Shown here one piece after another: positions 1 through 8,258 of a stretch of 64,000 nucleotides of DNA; position 1 is the stretch's first letter; every line of letters starts with the position of its first letter. Origin of the DNA: Pseudomonas guariconensis (GTDB taxonomy: Bacteria; Pseudomonadota; Gammaproteobacteria; Pseudomonadales; Pseudomonadaceae); NCBI RefSeq assembly GCF_024127895.1, contig NZ_JAMYBK010000021.1:1-64000 (forward strand), in the 5' to 3' direction. The notes under the pieces were generated by a model. It worked only from the letters and a program-made list of their open reading frames with translations. It searched no databases and was not told the DNA's origin. Position numbers and translations under genes: made by a program.

Positions 1-97
1 GAAATCGGAAAAGCTCATCTGACTCATGGGCAAGACTTGCTGGGGGGCTGAACGGAGGGCTATTTCAGCACAGGTCGGGCGGCTTGTGCTGACTTGA

Positions 98-442
98 TCG
101 GAGAATCCCTATCTGGGCGGGTACTATTCGGATGACCTGTATAGCGACCAAAGCTTTCTGTACAGCTTTGTTGGTTATGAAACCAAACTTCCGGCGGATA
201 TCGGGCTGAATCTTCGCTATGGCTGGGTCGATTACAAGGACCCGCTTTTCATCGATTCGAGCGGACGTGGGCGTGACAGCTACAACGAGTGGCAGGCGAC
301 ATTGAGCAAGGAGTATTTTTCGTTCAACTGGTCTGTCAGCTATGTCGATTCCGATCTTTCCAAGAGCGAATGCCTAAGTTATAGCGGATTCGATGACACC
401 TGCTCCTCAAGCTTGGTCTTCGGCGTGAGCAAAACCTTCTGA
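98..442 (+). pseudogene. 3' fragment of a TorF-like putative porin
   Basis: An open frame runs from just after a stop at 95-97 to a TGA at 440-442 and has no plausible start codon. The translation alternates aromatic and polar residues (LYSDQSFLYSF, NLRYGWVDYKDP, SFNWSVSYVDSDLS) and ends VFGVSKTF, a beta-barrel pattern with a terminal Phe. This resembles the C-terminal half of the TorF (TIGR02001-type) putative outer-membrane porins. The N-terminal half is missing, and the DNA before position 98 does not continue the family. I read it as a 5'-truncated relic next to mobile DNA. The family assignment is from memory and moderately secure; the truncation is directly visible. Confidence 0.6.
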
Positions 443-517
443 TCCTGTATCGGATGTCGCAGTAATCCTTTGGTTTTTTCCATTGGCATTACCTTCATGG
501 TGCGCCTCTTTTGGAAT

Positions 518-540
518 TGCCCGCTTCGGCGGGCATTTTT
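518..540 (+). terminator. Intrinsic terminator used as group IIC intron target
   Basis: A perfect 7-bp stem (TGCCCGC / GCGGGCA) closes a UUCG loop and is followed by five T residues. It lies about 75 bp after the TorF-like fragment and ends three bases before the intron 5' boundary. Group IIC introns are known to insert just downstream of intrinsic terminators, so it is both a terminator and the probable insertion target. Confidence 0.85.
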
Positions 541-543
541 CAT

Positions 544-2378
544 GTGCGCCCAGCATGGGCGCAATCTTGTGGGTGAGAGTCCCGCCGTGAGTTGACCACA
601 GCGAACGAAGTGAAGCGCAACTGCATGAGGGCGACCGAGTGTGGGGAGGAAGCGTGGAGCGAAGCCGCGAGCCGATGAACAAGAACCGGATAGAAGGCGA
701 TGCCGACCAGGGCGAGCGGGCATGAAGTCGCGAAGCCCTCGTGGTCAAAGGGCGGCGGCGTAGATCCGGCGGTTGTGCGGTGAAGGATTGCGTCCTTACC
801 TGGGGAGATCTCGCCTTGTGCCTGAAAGGGCGACGGCGGCAGCCGGAGCGAGAAGTCAGCAGAGGCCGTAGTAGTTGTTTTTTTCGACGAAGGGCCGAAC
901 GAGAGAAAGCGCCGGAGGCCATCTTGATGCGACATGACCGGAAGTCAGATGCCCGCCAAACGCGGGGCGGACGCAGACGAGGAGCGGTGAAACCGTGAAT
1001 CGCTCCGTCAGCGACGAGGCATTGCGCCCGCAAGGTGATCCCGAAAGCGCAGGGCAAGGGCTGCTGCAACGCGCCTTTGCGAGAGGCAACCTGCAACGCG
1101 CCTGGAAACGAGTCAAGGCTAACAAGGGGGCGGCGGGTGTCGACGGTCTGGATATTGAGCAGACGGCCGAGCACCTGCTGACCGAGTGGGCCGGGATTCG
1201 CCATCAGCTGTTGTCAGGGGCGTATCGGCCCAGCCCGGTACGCCGCGTGGTGATTCCCAAGCCCGATGGTGGCGAACGCGAGCTGGGTATTCCGACGGTC
1301 ACCGACCGGCTGATCCAGCAAGCGCTGCTGCAAGTCTTGCAGCCGCTCCTCGATCCCACCTTCAGTGAACACAGCTACGGTTTCCGTCCGGGGCGTAACG
1401 CCCACGGCGCGATTCTCGCGGCGCAGCGTTATGTCGCGTCAGGACGGCGGATCGTGGTGGATGTGGACCTGGAGAAGTTCTTCGACCGGGTCGATCACGA
1501 CATCCTGATTGATCGTTTGAGCCAACGGATTGCGGACCGGCCGGTAATCCGGCTGGTCCGCGCCTATCTGGATGCTGGAACGCTAAAGGCTGACGTGATC
1601 GAGAAAAGCCGCTGCGGGGCGCCGCAAGGCGGCCCGCTGTCGCCGTTGCTGGTGAATGTGCTGCTGGACGAAGTGGATCGGGAATTGGAGCGAAGAGGCC
1701 ACTGTTTCGTGCGCTACGCCGATGATGCGAACGTCTACGTCCGCAGTCAAAAGGCAGGTGAACGTGTGATGGCCTGGCTGAAGCGTCTGTATGGACGGCT
1801 GCACTTGAGCGTCAACGAGAGCAAGAGTGCGGTGGCGAGTGCGCTTGGCCGCAAGTTCCTCGGTTATGCCCTCTGGCTGGCCCCGGATGACGAGGTGCGC
1901 CGTGGGGTGTCGATGAAGGCGCGGGAAACGTTCAAGCAACGGGTCAGGCAACTGACCCGCCGGCCCGGTGGCTGTAGTTTGGCTGATGTGGCCGGGAAAC
2001 TGCGCAGCTACCTCTTGGGATGGAAAGGGTATTTCGGGTTGGCACAAACCCCTCGAATCTGGCGAGCGCTGGACGAGTGGATACGCCGCCGCCTGCGTGC
2101 CCTTCACCTCAAGCACTGGCGCCATGGCAAGACGACCTACCGGGAGCTACTCCGCCTTGGAGCCAGTCCCCAGGTGGCGCAATCGGTGGCAGCACTGAGC
2201 CGCCGCTGGTGGCATAACAGCCTCTCCGCTGTGCACCGCGTGCTGACGATTGCCTACTTTGACCGTCTCGGCGTGCCGCGCCTCTCCTAACCTCAATCTC
2301 TCGAACCGCCCGGTGCGGACCCGCATGCCGGGTGGTGTGGCAGGGGAGCGGCCTGTGAAGGCCACCCCCTATGCCGAT
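544..2378 (+). mobile_element. Group II intron, bacterial class C type
   Basis: The 5' boundary begins GTGCGCCC with a short inverted repeat (GCGCCC AGCAT GGGCGC), typical of group II introns. A structured leader of about 450 bp precedes the reverse-transcriptase gene. After its stop a compact domain V/VI-like region follows: a stem built from ACCGCCCGGTGCGG and CCGCATGCCGGGTGGT, then a GC-rich hairpin ending ATGCCGAT near 2378. The 3' boundary is estimated from this pattern and could be off by a few bases. The site directly behind a terminator and the RT without an endonuclease domain both point to class C. The ORF and the RNA ends look intact, so the element may still be mobile. Confidence 0.8.
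995..2290 (+). CDS. ltrA: Group II intron-encoded reverse transcriptase/maturase
   Basis: This 431-residue protein is the splicing maturase and reverse transcriptase of the surrounding intron. The RT core runs from about residue 35 to 290: PKPDGGERELGIP at 88-100, the YGFRPGR motif at 128-134, VVDVDLEKFFD at 154-164 supplying one catalytic Asp, APQGGPLSP at 209-217, and the active-site YADD at 241-244. The region after about residue 310 matches the group II maturase (GIIM/thumb) domain, with LRSYLLGWKGYF. No HNH endonuclease domain follows, as expected for class C. It lies inside the intron in the same orientation, and the reading frame shows no disruption. Confidence 0.95.
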   Translation: MNRSVSDEALRPQGDPESAGQGLLQRAFARGNLQRAWKRVKANKGAAGVDGLDIEQTAEHLLTEWAGIRHQLLSGAYRPSPVRRVVIPKPDGGERELGIPTVTDRLIQQALLQVLQPLLDPTFSEHSYGFRPGRNAHGAILAAQRYVASGRRIVVDVDLEKFFDRVDHDILIDRLSQRIADRPVIRLVRAYLDAGTLKADVIEKSRCGAPQGGPLSPLLVNVLLDEVDRELERRGHCFVRYADDANVYVRSQKAGERVMAWLKRLYGRLHLSVNESKSAVASALGRKFLGYALWLAPDDEVRRGVSMKARETFKQRVRQLTRRPGGCSLADVAGKLRSYLLGWKGYFGLAQTPRIWRALDEWIRRRLRALHLKHWRHGKTTYRELLRLGASPQVAQSVAALSRRWWHNSLSAVHRVLTIAYFDRLGVPRLS

Positions 2379-2572
2379 CTCTGGCATGAAAAACTCTGAA
2401 GATATGCTTTCTTCCAGAACGGATTAAGGATGGTTTGAAGTAGCCCTGTGTTCCGGCCGACTTCTGCCCTTGCCAGTTTTAGAAGCGGCGATTCGACCAA
2501 AATCGATCAAGTCACCCGCTCATTTCTGTGTTTTTAGCCACCGCGAGCACCTCGCAGCGGCCATTTCCCACA

Positions 2573-2690
2573 TTACAGGCGCACGTCTTCTGCATTCGTC
2601 AGCAAATGTCGGCGCGCCATCCACAGGTTCGACAGGGCAAACAATGTCACCAGCTGTGCCGTGTTCTTCGCCAGGCCACGGAAGCGTGTC
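2573..2690 (-). pseudogene. C-terminal tail of an IS5-family transposase
   Basis: On the minus strand the last ~38 codons of a 169-codon open frame read RFRGLAKNTAQLVTLF...SNLWMARRHLL. This is the characteristic C-terminal end of IS5-type transposases, where a 'RYRGLAKN..QL..LFAL.NL..AR' block follows the final Glu of the DDE core. Nothing of the IS5 catalytic domain is present. The tail is joined in frame to an ISL3-type N-terminus at about 2690, so the join is a recombination scar. Family recognition is from motif memory; the abrupt change of family is clear. Confidence 0.65.
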
Positions 2691-3082
2691 TTCACAAGGG
2701 TGTGCCAGTGCAGGCCGGTGAGGTGGCTGACGTGGCTGATCGGCAACAGTTGCAGCAAGCCCTCGAGCCAGACGCGCATGCGCTGGGTCAAGCGGGAGGC
2801 CGGCTCCAGCCAGTCAATCCGCTCGGTCACCCGCCCGCAACTCAGGCAGTCGACGCGACGCACCGGCAGTTGCAGCAGGACCCGCTGATCCAGCAGGTCA
2901 CGGTCACGCACCTGACGGACTCGCCGCTCGTGGATCAACGGGCTGGGCTTGGCACACCGGCTGCAAATCGGTAAGCGCTCGGCCTGGGGTTCGAGGCTGA
3001 TTAGCAGGGTGTCGTGAGTGGCTTGGCGACAGGCGACAATCGCGTAGCCTGGCCAGAAAGCGGCAAGATCAATAGGATGCAC
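2691..3082 (-). pseudogene. N-terminal fragment of an ISL3-family transposase
   Basis: About 130 codons starting MHPIDLAAFWPG hold a CxxC...CxxC zinc ribbon (CSRC at 40-43, CLSC at 79-82) and a helix-turn-helix-like segment (LLPISHVSHLTGLHWHTLVKT). This is the usual N-terminal arrangement of ISL3 transposases of roughly 400 residues. The DDE catalytic domain is absent and is replaced by an IS5-type tail. Upstream, around 3155-3185, the sequence CTCTTTCCCCCGATTCCG could be part of an ISL3 terminal repeat, but no second copy was found. The element cannot be autonomous. Confidence 0.7.
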
Positions 3083-3251
3083 GGCGACAGCAGGGCGTGG
3101 GAGTTGGTTTGTTTGGCGACTGCCAATCTACCCACTTCCCTGACTGTCAACTCGCTCTTTCCCCCGATTCCGCGAAGAACCAGTTTTCAAGCGGATGGTA
3201 AAGCGTACCGTCTGGAAAACTTCTTGTACCACCAGCCAAGGGCAGACTGCC

Positions 3252-3416
3252 GTGGCGACCATTCGGGCCCGGAAGGGCGCGGACGGCTTGCTCCGCTACA
3301 CCGTACAAATCCGCTTCAAGAAGAACGGCGCGCAAGTCTACCAAGAGAGCCAGACATTCTCCCGTAAACAGTCTGCAGAGACTTGGGCCAAGCGACGAGA
3401 GACGAGCCTGGTGTAG
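3252..3416 (+). pseudogene. 5' remnant of a tyrosine-type phage/island integrase
   Basis: From a GTG at 3252 the frame reads VATIRARKGADGLLRYTVQI..., continues with QTFSRKQSAETWAKRRE, and stops at 3416 after about 54 codons. This is the start of a family of island integrases, whose N-terminus is a small arm-binding beta-sheet domain followed by the core-binding helices. The core-binding and catalytic (R..H-R-H..Y) domains are absent. An upstream ATG at 3195 extends the frame but adds no recognisable residues. No tRNA or attachment site was seen beside it. It probably marks the eroded edge of an integrated island. Confidence 0.65.
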
Positions 3417-3453
3417 TGCTTGTGGTCATTCGTCCTGCTATCCCCGCACCCTC

Positions 3454-3517
3454 GTGGGAGCGGCCAATGGCCGCGAGACAACGCTGTTGCCCCTATCGCG
3501 GACAAGTCCGCTCCCAC
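3454..3517. repeat. REP-like palindromic element
   Basis: GTGGGAGCGG at 3454-3463 is mirrored by CCGCTCCCAC at 3508-3517, with a GC-rich interior that itself contains short complementary segments (GGCC..GGCC). Such GTGGGAGCGG palindromes are common Pseudomonas REP sequences. It sits just beyond the 3' end of the GMC oxidoreductase gene, the normal position for a REP element, and may protect or end that transcript. Confidence 0.7.
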
Positions 3518-3534
3518 AAGAGCGAAGGCCGGTG

Positions 3535-5757
3535 CTACAACGAGCCGAAGCGCACCTCCACCTCCAGGCTGCCCCGGTTGTCGCTCAGGCCGGCGCCGTA
3601 GCGGCCGTCCAGATCATCGTTGATGCACAGTTGCAACTCGCCTTTCTGGCCACGCGGTAACTGGCCTTGGGCGCCAACCAGGAAAGGCGCGCCGTTGCTG
3701 CCGATACGGCCGATCAGCGCGCCTTCGTTGGCCCCGGGCAGGGTGTAGCCGGGCTTGGCGATCAGCCCGGCGTGGCCGTCGCCACCGACCATGCCGGTGG
3801 CCGGATTGGCGGTCCACTGCCCGCTGCGGCACACCGCCAGTTGCCAGCTCTGCCCGTTGACCTGCACCCCGGTGCCTTGCCAGGCCTGATTGGCCTGCAC
3901 CTGCACGGTACGCGCCAGTAAATCGCTGGCCACCGTGTCCGCGGCCTGGAAGGCCAGGGCGGTGATGGTCAAGGTCGGGTTGGCTGTGCCGGTGCTGGGG
4001 AAGACGCCGTCACCGATCAGGAACAGGTTGCGGTGATCCCAGCTGCGCTGGTCCTTGTCGACCACCGAGGTCCTTGGGTCGTCACCCATGCGGTAGGTGC
4101 CCATCAGGTGGCCGGCGCCTTCATAGGCATAGGCCGCACCCTGGTAGCTGAAGACACCAGGCGGCGAGTTCTCCGTGGATGGGTTGAGGTTGGTCAGTTC
4201 CTCGGCGCCGAGCAGCTCGGTGATGATCTGCGTCGCCGCGTTGCGTGCCTGCTTGAAGCCCTCCTTGGTGTAGTCGGAAAAGTCGTAATGGATTTCCGGC
4301 CGCGGGATGCCGAGATGGTCCTTGTACTGCTGCGACGGCACCACCCGGCACAACGCCTGGTCGGGGTTCTCCTCCACCTGTTCCACCAGGAAGCCCAGGC
4401 GGAACTGGCGGGTGAGGATGCTATTGAGCTTCTGCACCAGCGCCGTGCCGAACAATGCCTGGGACGGCTGACCCTGTTGCGACGGCAGCGGGTTGGTACC
4501 GCCGTTATTGGTACCGTCGATGTAGTCGCAGACGGTGGTGTATGGATCGTTCTCCGACCAGTTCCAGCCTTCATTGCCGATCTCGATGCGCCAGGCCGCG
4601 CGTTGCCGGCGAAATTCGCCGTCGCGCAGGCTCTCGATTCCCGACGTGGACAGCGGCCCGCGATAGGGAAATAGCGCCTTGCCCTCCGGCATCAGCCCCC
4701 AGGCCAGGTACACGGGGTGGTCGGCCAGGCTGCAGCCGACCTGGCCGCTGCTGTTGGCAACCCCCTTCGGGCACTGCGGCGAAGCTGAGTTGAGCAGCAA
4801 CTTGGGCGTTTCAATGGCATGGGCGGCGATCACATAGCGTTTGCCCTGGGCCAGGCCGGTGCCGGTGGCCGGCCCATCACTGGTGGCGTACTGGATGAAC
4901 TCGATGCCGCTGACCTGTCCATTACCGTCCACCTGCACGCGGCTGGCCACGCTCTGGTAGAGGATGCGCACGTTGCCGGTGTCCAGCGCCTTGTTCATGG
5001 TCACCGTGGCATCGTACTTGGCCTGGATCGGACAGATCGGCGTGCAGCTGGTATTGCCGGCGCAGACCCGCCGGCCGTTGTCGTTCTGCGAGTTGCGCCC
5101 GGCCGGCGTCGGGCTGACCAGCAGCGGCAAGCCCTGGAACGACTGGCCATCCACCGCGGCAGCCAGCCCCTGATCCACCAGCGACGGCGGAATACCATGC
5201 ATCGGGTACTGGTAGCCGGGCGGGAAAGTCACCCCCAGGTAGCTCTGCGCGGCGACGTCGGCGGACACGCCGATTTCCGCCTCGGCGCGGCAATAGGCGC
5301 TTTGCAGATCGTCATAACCGATCGGCCAGTCGACGCCCACACCGTAAACCGTCTTCATGCGGAAGTCGTTCGGCAACAGGCGCAAGGAAGTACCCATCCA
5401 GTGCCACATGGTGCCGCCGCCGAGACGCTCGTAGGTGCTGCTGAAGGACAGCGGCCCTTTCTGCACCAGGTAGCTCTTCTGCGGGTCCTGCCAGCCGTTG
5501 ATCAGGTCCGCGATGGTGGCGCGCGGCGCGTTCTGCTGCGCCGGGTCCTGCGCCATCTCGTTCGGTGGGTAGGGCGCTTCCGGGGCCTTGAGGATAGCGG
5601 TATAGAAGCGCTCGAGGTATTCGCTGCGATTCGGTGGAATCGCCGGGCCGGACTCCAGTACCAGCACCTTCAGCCCGGCCAGGCCCAACTGGTAGGCCAT
5701 CACGCTGCCGGCCATGCCACCGCCCACCACTATTACATCCGCTTGTTCAGTGTTCAT
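3535..5757 (-). CDS. GMC-family FAD dehydrogenase with C-terminal PA-IL/LecA-like lectin domain
   Basis: The 740-residue flavoprotein starts MNTEQADVIVVGGGMAG. The dinucleotide-binding glycines are at 12-17, and the GMC C-terminal signature (GTANPTLTITALAF, after GTYRMG and NLFLIGDG) lies near 560-600. It probably oxidises a sugar or alcohol and passes electrons to the cytochrome c encoded upstream. Residues about 620-740 are not part of the GMC fold. They resemble the calcium-dependent galactophilic lectin PA-IL, with an opening W..G..V pattern, a central GL(I) segment and a terminal block INDD...YG...DNRGSLEVEV that parallels YND..G.YG.NNSGSFSV of LecA. The ATG at 5757 overlaps the upstream stop (ATGA). 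A longer upstream start is possible but overlaps the small-subunit gene. No signal peptide is visible. Confidence 0.85.
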   Translation of the reverse strand: MNTEQADVIVVGGGMAGSVMAYQLGLAGLKVLVLESGPAIPPNRSEYLERFYTAILKAPEAPYPPNEMAQDPAQQNAPRATIADLINGWQDPQKSYLVQKGPLSFSSTYERLGGGTMWHWMGTSLRLLPNDFRMKTVYGVGVDWPIGYDDLQSAYCRAEAEIGVSADVAAQSYLGVTFPPGYQYPMHGIPPSLVDQGLAAAVDGQSFQGLPLLVSPTPAGRNSQNDNGRRVCAGNTSCTPICPIQAKYDATVTMNKALDTGNVRILYQSVASRVQVDGNGQVSGIEFIQYATSDGPATGTGLAQGKRYVIAAHAIETPKLLLNSASPQCPKGVANSSGQVGCSLADHPVYLAWGLMPEGKALFPYRGPLSTSGIESLRDGEFRRQRAAWRIEIGNEGWNWSENDPYTTVCDYIDGTNNGGTNPLPSQQGQPSQALFGTALVQKLNSILTRQFRLGFLVEQVEENPDQALCRVVPSQQYKDHLGIPRPEIHYDFSDYTKEGFKQARNAATQIITELLGAEELTNLNPSTENSPPGVFSYQGAAYAYEGAGHLMGTYRMGDDPRTSVVDKDQRSWDHRNLFLIGDGVFPSTGTANPTLTITALAFQAADTVASDLLARTVQVQANQAWQGTGVQVNGQSWQLAVCRSGQWTANPATGMVGGDGHAGLIAKPGYTLPGANEGALIGRIGSNGAPFLVGAQGQLPRGQKGELQLCINDDLDGRYGAGLSDNRGSLEVEVRFGSL

Positions 5758-6251
5758 ACGCTGGGACCTCCATTGGCGGGCACGCCGGTAAAGTCTTCCA
5801 GGCTCGGTGGTTGCTCGGCCCAGTAACCGAAGTGGAATTCGCTGTAGCCCATGGGATGCGCCTGGGCGATGCGCCATGCCCAGCTTTCCTTGTAGGCCTG
5901 GTCGGAGACCACATGCTGGTCGCCCTGGTGCTGGTCACCCTGGTCGTACGGCTGGTACCAGACACCCAGCAGCCAGAGTTTCATGATCGAACGGGCGCCC
6001 TGGGCGGTCTGGCTGTTCGGATCGGCCAACACGGCGGCGGCGATCTGGTCCGCTGTCTTGCCTTCGCCCTTGAGGGTGGCGTACTGCTCCAGCAGGCTGC
6101 TCAGTACCGCGGCGCCCAGGCCTTGCTGGGCGGTATCGAAGAACACCGGCGGCAGGTTGATCGGGTCGATGGACGGGGCGAGCTTGCTCGATGCCAGGCC
6201 AGTGAGGGCCGATGACAGGTCGACGAAGTTCTGCAGGTTCTGGTCGCTCAT
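5754..6251 (-). CDS. Probable small subunit of the GMC dehydrogenase (sorbitol/gluconate dehydrogenase small-subunit type)
   Basis: This 165-residue protein starts MSDQNLQNFVDLSSALTG. It has a helical N-terminal half and a C-terminal block with IMKLWLLGVWY and a tract rich in H, W and Y (ESWAWRIAQAHPMGYSEFHFGYW). Small subunits of membrane-linked FAD sugar/polyol dehydrogenases have this size, this partner gene and a similar LW..G motif. I use that family as the best guess. The gene overlaps the GMC start by four bases and begins 4 bp after the cytochrome c gene, so the three products are probably one complex. No signal peptide is visible, so co-export with a partner would be needed if it acts in the periplasm. 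Confidence 0.6.
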   Translation of the reverse strand: MSDQNLQNFVDLSSALTGLASSKLAPSIDPINLPPVFFDTAQQGLGAAVLSSLLEQYATLKGEGKTADQIAAAVLADPNSQTAQGARSIMKLWLLGVWYQPYDQGDQHQGDQHVVSDQAYKESWAWRIAQAHPMGYSEFHFGYWAEQPPSLEDFTGVPANGGPSV

Positions 6252-6255
6252 GGCA

Positions 6256-7599
6256 TCACTCCTTGACGCCGCTGGACTGGGCGCGTTCGAGCAGGTAGGT
6301 GAAGTCCGCAAAACTGGTGCGGGGTGACTGCGTCACCTTGGTGGTGGCGTTGTTATGGCACTCCATGCAGCTCGAGGAGGCTTGCGGGGTGGTGCCCTGG
6401 ATGTAGGTTTCCAGGGTAGTGTTGGCGAGGAAGGTGGGCGCCGGCGTGCCCAGCGGATTGGTCGGCGACGGCACCTGGCAGTCGTTCGCCGGGTTGGTCG
6501 GCCACTGGGTGCTGACCAGTTGGTAGTTGGCCCATACCGTGCCTTGCAGCGCCGCCTGGAACTGCGCGTTGAGCTGCTGGGTCGCGGCGTCGATGGGAAT
6601 CTCCCGCACGATCTGCGACGGCGTGGTCGCGACCGAGGGATTCCACGGCCGCGGCGGCGGCTCGTTGACCGGCCGGTCGCTGGCATGGGGGTCGTAGAAC
6701 AGGTAAGGCCCTTTGCGCTCGTTTACCGGTGTGGTCTTCTCCGGCACGTTGCGCACGTGCTCGAAGGTCGACCAGACCCACTGTGGCGCATCGGCGGTCT
6801 TGTGCACGATGTGCAGGCCGACCAGCCCGACCTTGGCCGAGGTGCAGGACTCGGGAATGATCGGCCCCTTCTCCGGATCATCGTTGCCCGGCGTATAGAT
6901 CAGCGCATTGACGGTATGGAACTGGTCCGGTTGGTCGTTTCCGTCCAGCAGCTTCCAGGATGCCTTGACCATGATCGAACCGACCTCCCGGGTCTCGTTC
7001 GAACCACAGCTGAAGGCCACCCGGTTCTGGGCGTTGGCGAAGAACTTCTCTTGGCCCTCGACGCTGTACAGGCCGTTGTCGACGATGCCGTCGAACATCG
7101 CCTGGTTCACCACGATTTCATTGCGCGCGTACTGGCCGCTCTGGTCGATCAGCGGTCCGGTCTTGAAGGGCTGGATGAACTCGTCCAGCACATCCGGCAC
7201 CTTACCGACCTGTTGCAGCACGCGCCCGCTCTCCAGCCCCTGGCAGGCGGCCGGTGGCGGCGAAGGCTGGTTCCAGCCGGCCGGTGTCTGGCCGTTGGAC
7301 AGGAAGATCTGGTAACTCTCCTTCCAGGACTCCCACACTGTCGGCGCGTCTGGCTTGCCGATCTGCGCATCGGTGTCGGGCAGGCCGTTGGCCAAGGCTG
7401 GCCAGTTGATCGCGACGAAGGTCTGCCAGGACAGCACATCGAAATCGTGCTGCAAACTTTGCAGGCTGACCGGTGGGACCACGGTGACATCGAAAGGGAT
7501 CTGTGGGGACAGCGGGGGAGTAGCGGCTAAGGCAGGTAATGTGAGAACGCTGGCGACGGTACAGCTCCAGTACGCCGAGCGTCGGGGGCTCTTTTTCAT
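6256..7599 (-). CDS. Secreted mono-haem cytochrome c family protein
   Basis: The 447-residue product begins with a basic stretch and a hydrophobic segment (VASVLTLPALAAT), a Sec signal cleaved near residue 25. The only haem site is CMECH (Cys411, Cys414, His415) close to the C-terminus. The long preceding region contains FDVLSWQTFVAINWPA and a WVWSTFEHVRNVP block, a pattern I associate with large cytochrome-c-like proteins next to GMC dehydrogenases. It is the first gene of the operon and likely accepts electrons from the flavoprotein in the periplasm. A good ribosome-binding site (GAGGAGACGACA) precedes the ATG. Confidence 0.75.
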   Translation of the reverse strand: MKKSPRRSAYWSCTVASVLTLPALAATPPLSPQIPFDVTVVPPVSLQSLQHDFDVLSWQTFVAINWPALANGLPDTDAQIGKPDAPTVWESWKESYQIFLSNGQTPAGWNQPSPPPAACQGLESGRVLQQVGKVPDVLDEFIQPFKTGPLIDQSGQYARNEIVVNQAMFDGIVDNGLYSVEGQEKFFANAQNRVAFSCGSNETREVGSIMVKASWKLLDGNDQPDQFHTVNALIYTPGNDDPEKGPIIPESCTSAKVGLVGLHIVHKTADAPQWVWSTFEHVRNVPEKTTPVNERKGPYLFYDPHASDRPVNEPPPRPWNPSVATTPSQIVREIPIDAATQQLNAQFQAALQGTVWANYQLVSTQWPTNPANDCQVPSPTNPLGTPAPTFLANTTLETYIQGTTPQASSSCMECHNNATTKVTQSPRTSFADFTYLLERAQSSGVKE

Positions 7600-7842
7600 T
7601 GTCGTCTCCTCGGCAAATAAAGCGCCAGGAAACGAAACAACCCTTCATGGGCCTGAAGCTTAAGCGCAATCCCTGGCGCCAAAATTCAGACTAGTTCGCC
7701 CCCGACACCCGCCCCGGGCATTCCGACTAGCGGTCGGCCGCTTCTGTCGGTTGAGAGCGGCAGAAGTCGACCGCAAGCTGCCTGCCGTGTCAGGTCAAAA
7801 CCGACCAGAAGCAGACGTCCGGTGGGGGAAGTTGGCAGATCG
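7600..7842. other. Intergenic stretch with two inverted repeats
   Basis: No gene was recognised here. GCGCCAGG (7622-7629) faces CCTGGCGC (7672-7679) upstream of the cytochrome gene and could be an operator or leader hairpin. A second pair, GCGGTCG..GCTTCTG (7731-7747) and CAGAAG.CGACCGC (7761-7774), resembles a dispersed Pseudomonas intergenic repeat. No regulator could be assigned. Confidence 0.4.
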
Positions 7843-8060
7843 CTACTTCGAGAACTTCCTAGCTCCAGCGACGCAAAGAATCACGGCTACTGTCACGCCT
7901 AGCATCCCGATGCTCACGCTTTCGTGCAGCAGGGTCGCGGCTAGCGCGAGGCCGAAGAACGGCTGCAACAGCTGCAGTTGCCCAACCGCCGCAATGCCAC
8001 CCGCGATACCAGAACACGAAGCCGATCAGCATGCTGAACAAGGAAACGTATGCCAGGCTG
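7843..8060 (-). pseudogene. C-terminal remnant of an EamA/DMT-family exporter, frameshifted
   Basis: On the minus strand a segment reads AWVSLAYVSLFSMLIGFVFW and then YRG. The frame then shifts near 8000 and continues GIAAVGQLQLLQPFFG, LHESVSIGMLGVTVAVI and GARKFSK to a TAG at 7843-7845. These are the last two or three membrane helices of EamA-type drug/metabolite transporters. A short deletion at the frame break has removed the few residues normally found after 'YRG'. Everything upstream of the surviving ~70 codons is gone. Confidence 0.75.
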
Positions 8061-8258
8061 ACCCAGGCCGAGGAGGCACGCGCCGACCGGATCACGACGG
8101 CGCTGATGCAGGAGCAGATATCGGTTTCTACGGCAGAGCCCTTCGCCACTTCGCCGCATGTGCCCCACGCTATCCGGCTGGCACTCGGCTCGGTCGACAT
8201 GCTGTCGCTGGAATCAGCCCTGCAACGAGTGGCGTCGGTTGTCGGCTTATATTCGTGA
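8061..8258 (+). pseudogene. C-terminal remnant of a MocR/PdxR-type regulator
   Basis: The plus-strand frame reads LTQAEEARADRITTALMQ, then VSTAEPFATS and PHAIRLALGSVD, and stops at 8258. This is the C-terminal end of MocR proteins, GntR-type DNA-binding domains fused to an aminotransferase-like PLP fold. The helix-turn-helix and nearly all of the aminotransferase domain are missing. Its position directly against an oppositely oriented EamA 3' end suggests that an original divergent MocR/EamA pair lost its middle. It overlaps the last codons of the convergent phosphoribosyltransferase gene by 12 bp. Confidence 0.7.

Noticed and set aside
3083-3260. Search for a tRNA or attL site beside the integrase remnant
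   Set aside because: No tRNA-like cloverleaf or direct repeat was found, so no attachment site is claimed.
4819-5826. 335-codon plus-strand frame inside the GMC gene
   Set aside because: Antisense shadow; the minus strand carries intact FAD and GMC motifs over the same bases.
7612-7627. Sigma-54-like TGGCGCTTTATTTGCC on the minus strand before the cytochrome c gene
   Set aside because: Spacing is correct, but transcription would start at or after the ribosome-binding site and about two bases before the ATG, so it cannot serve the gene as annotated.
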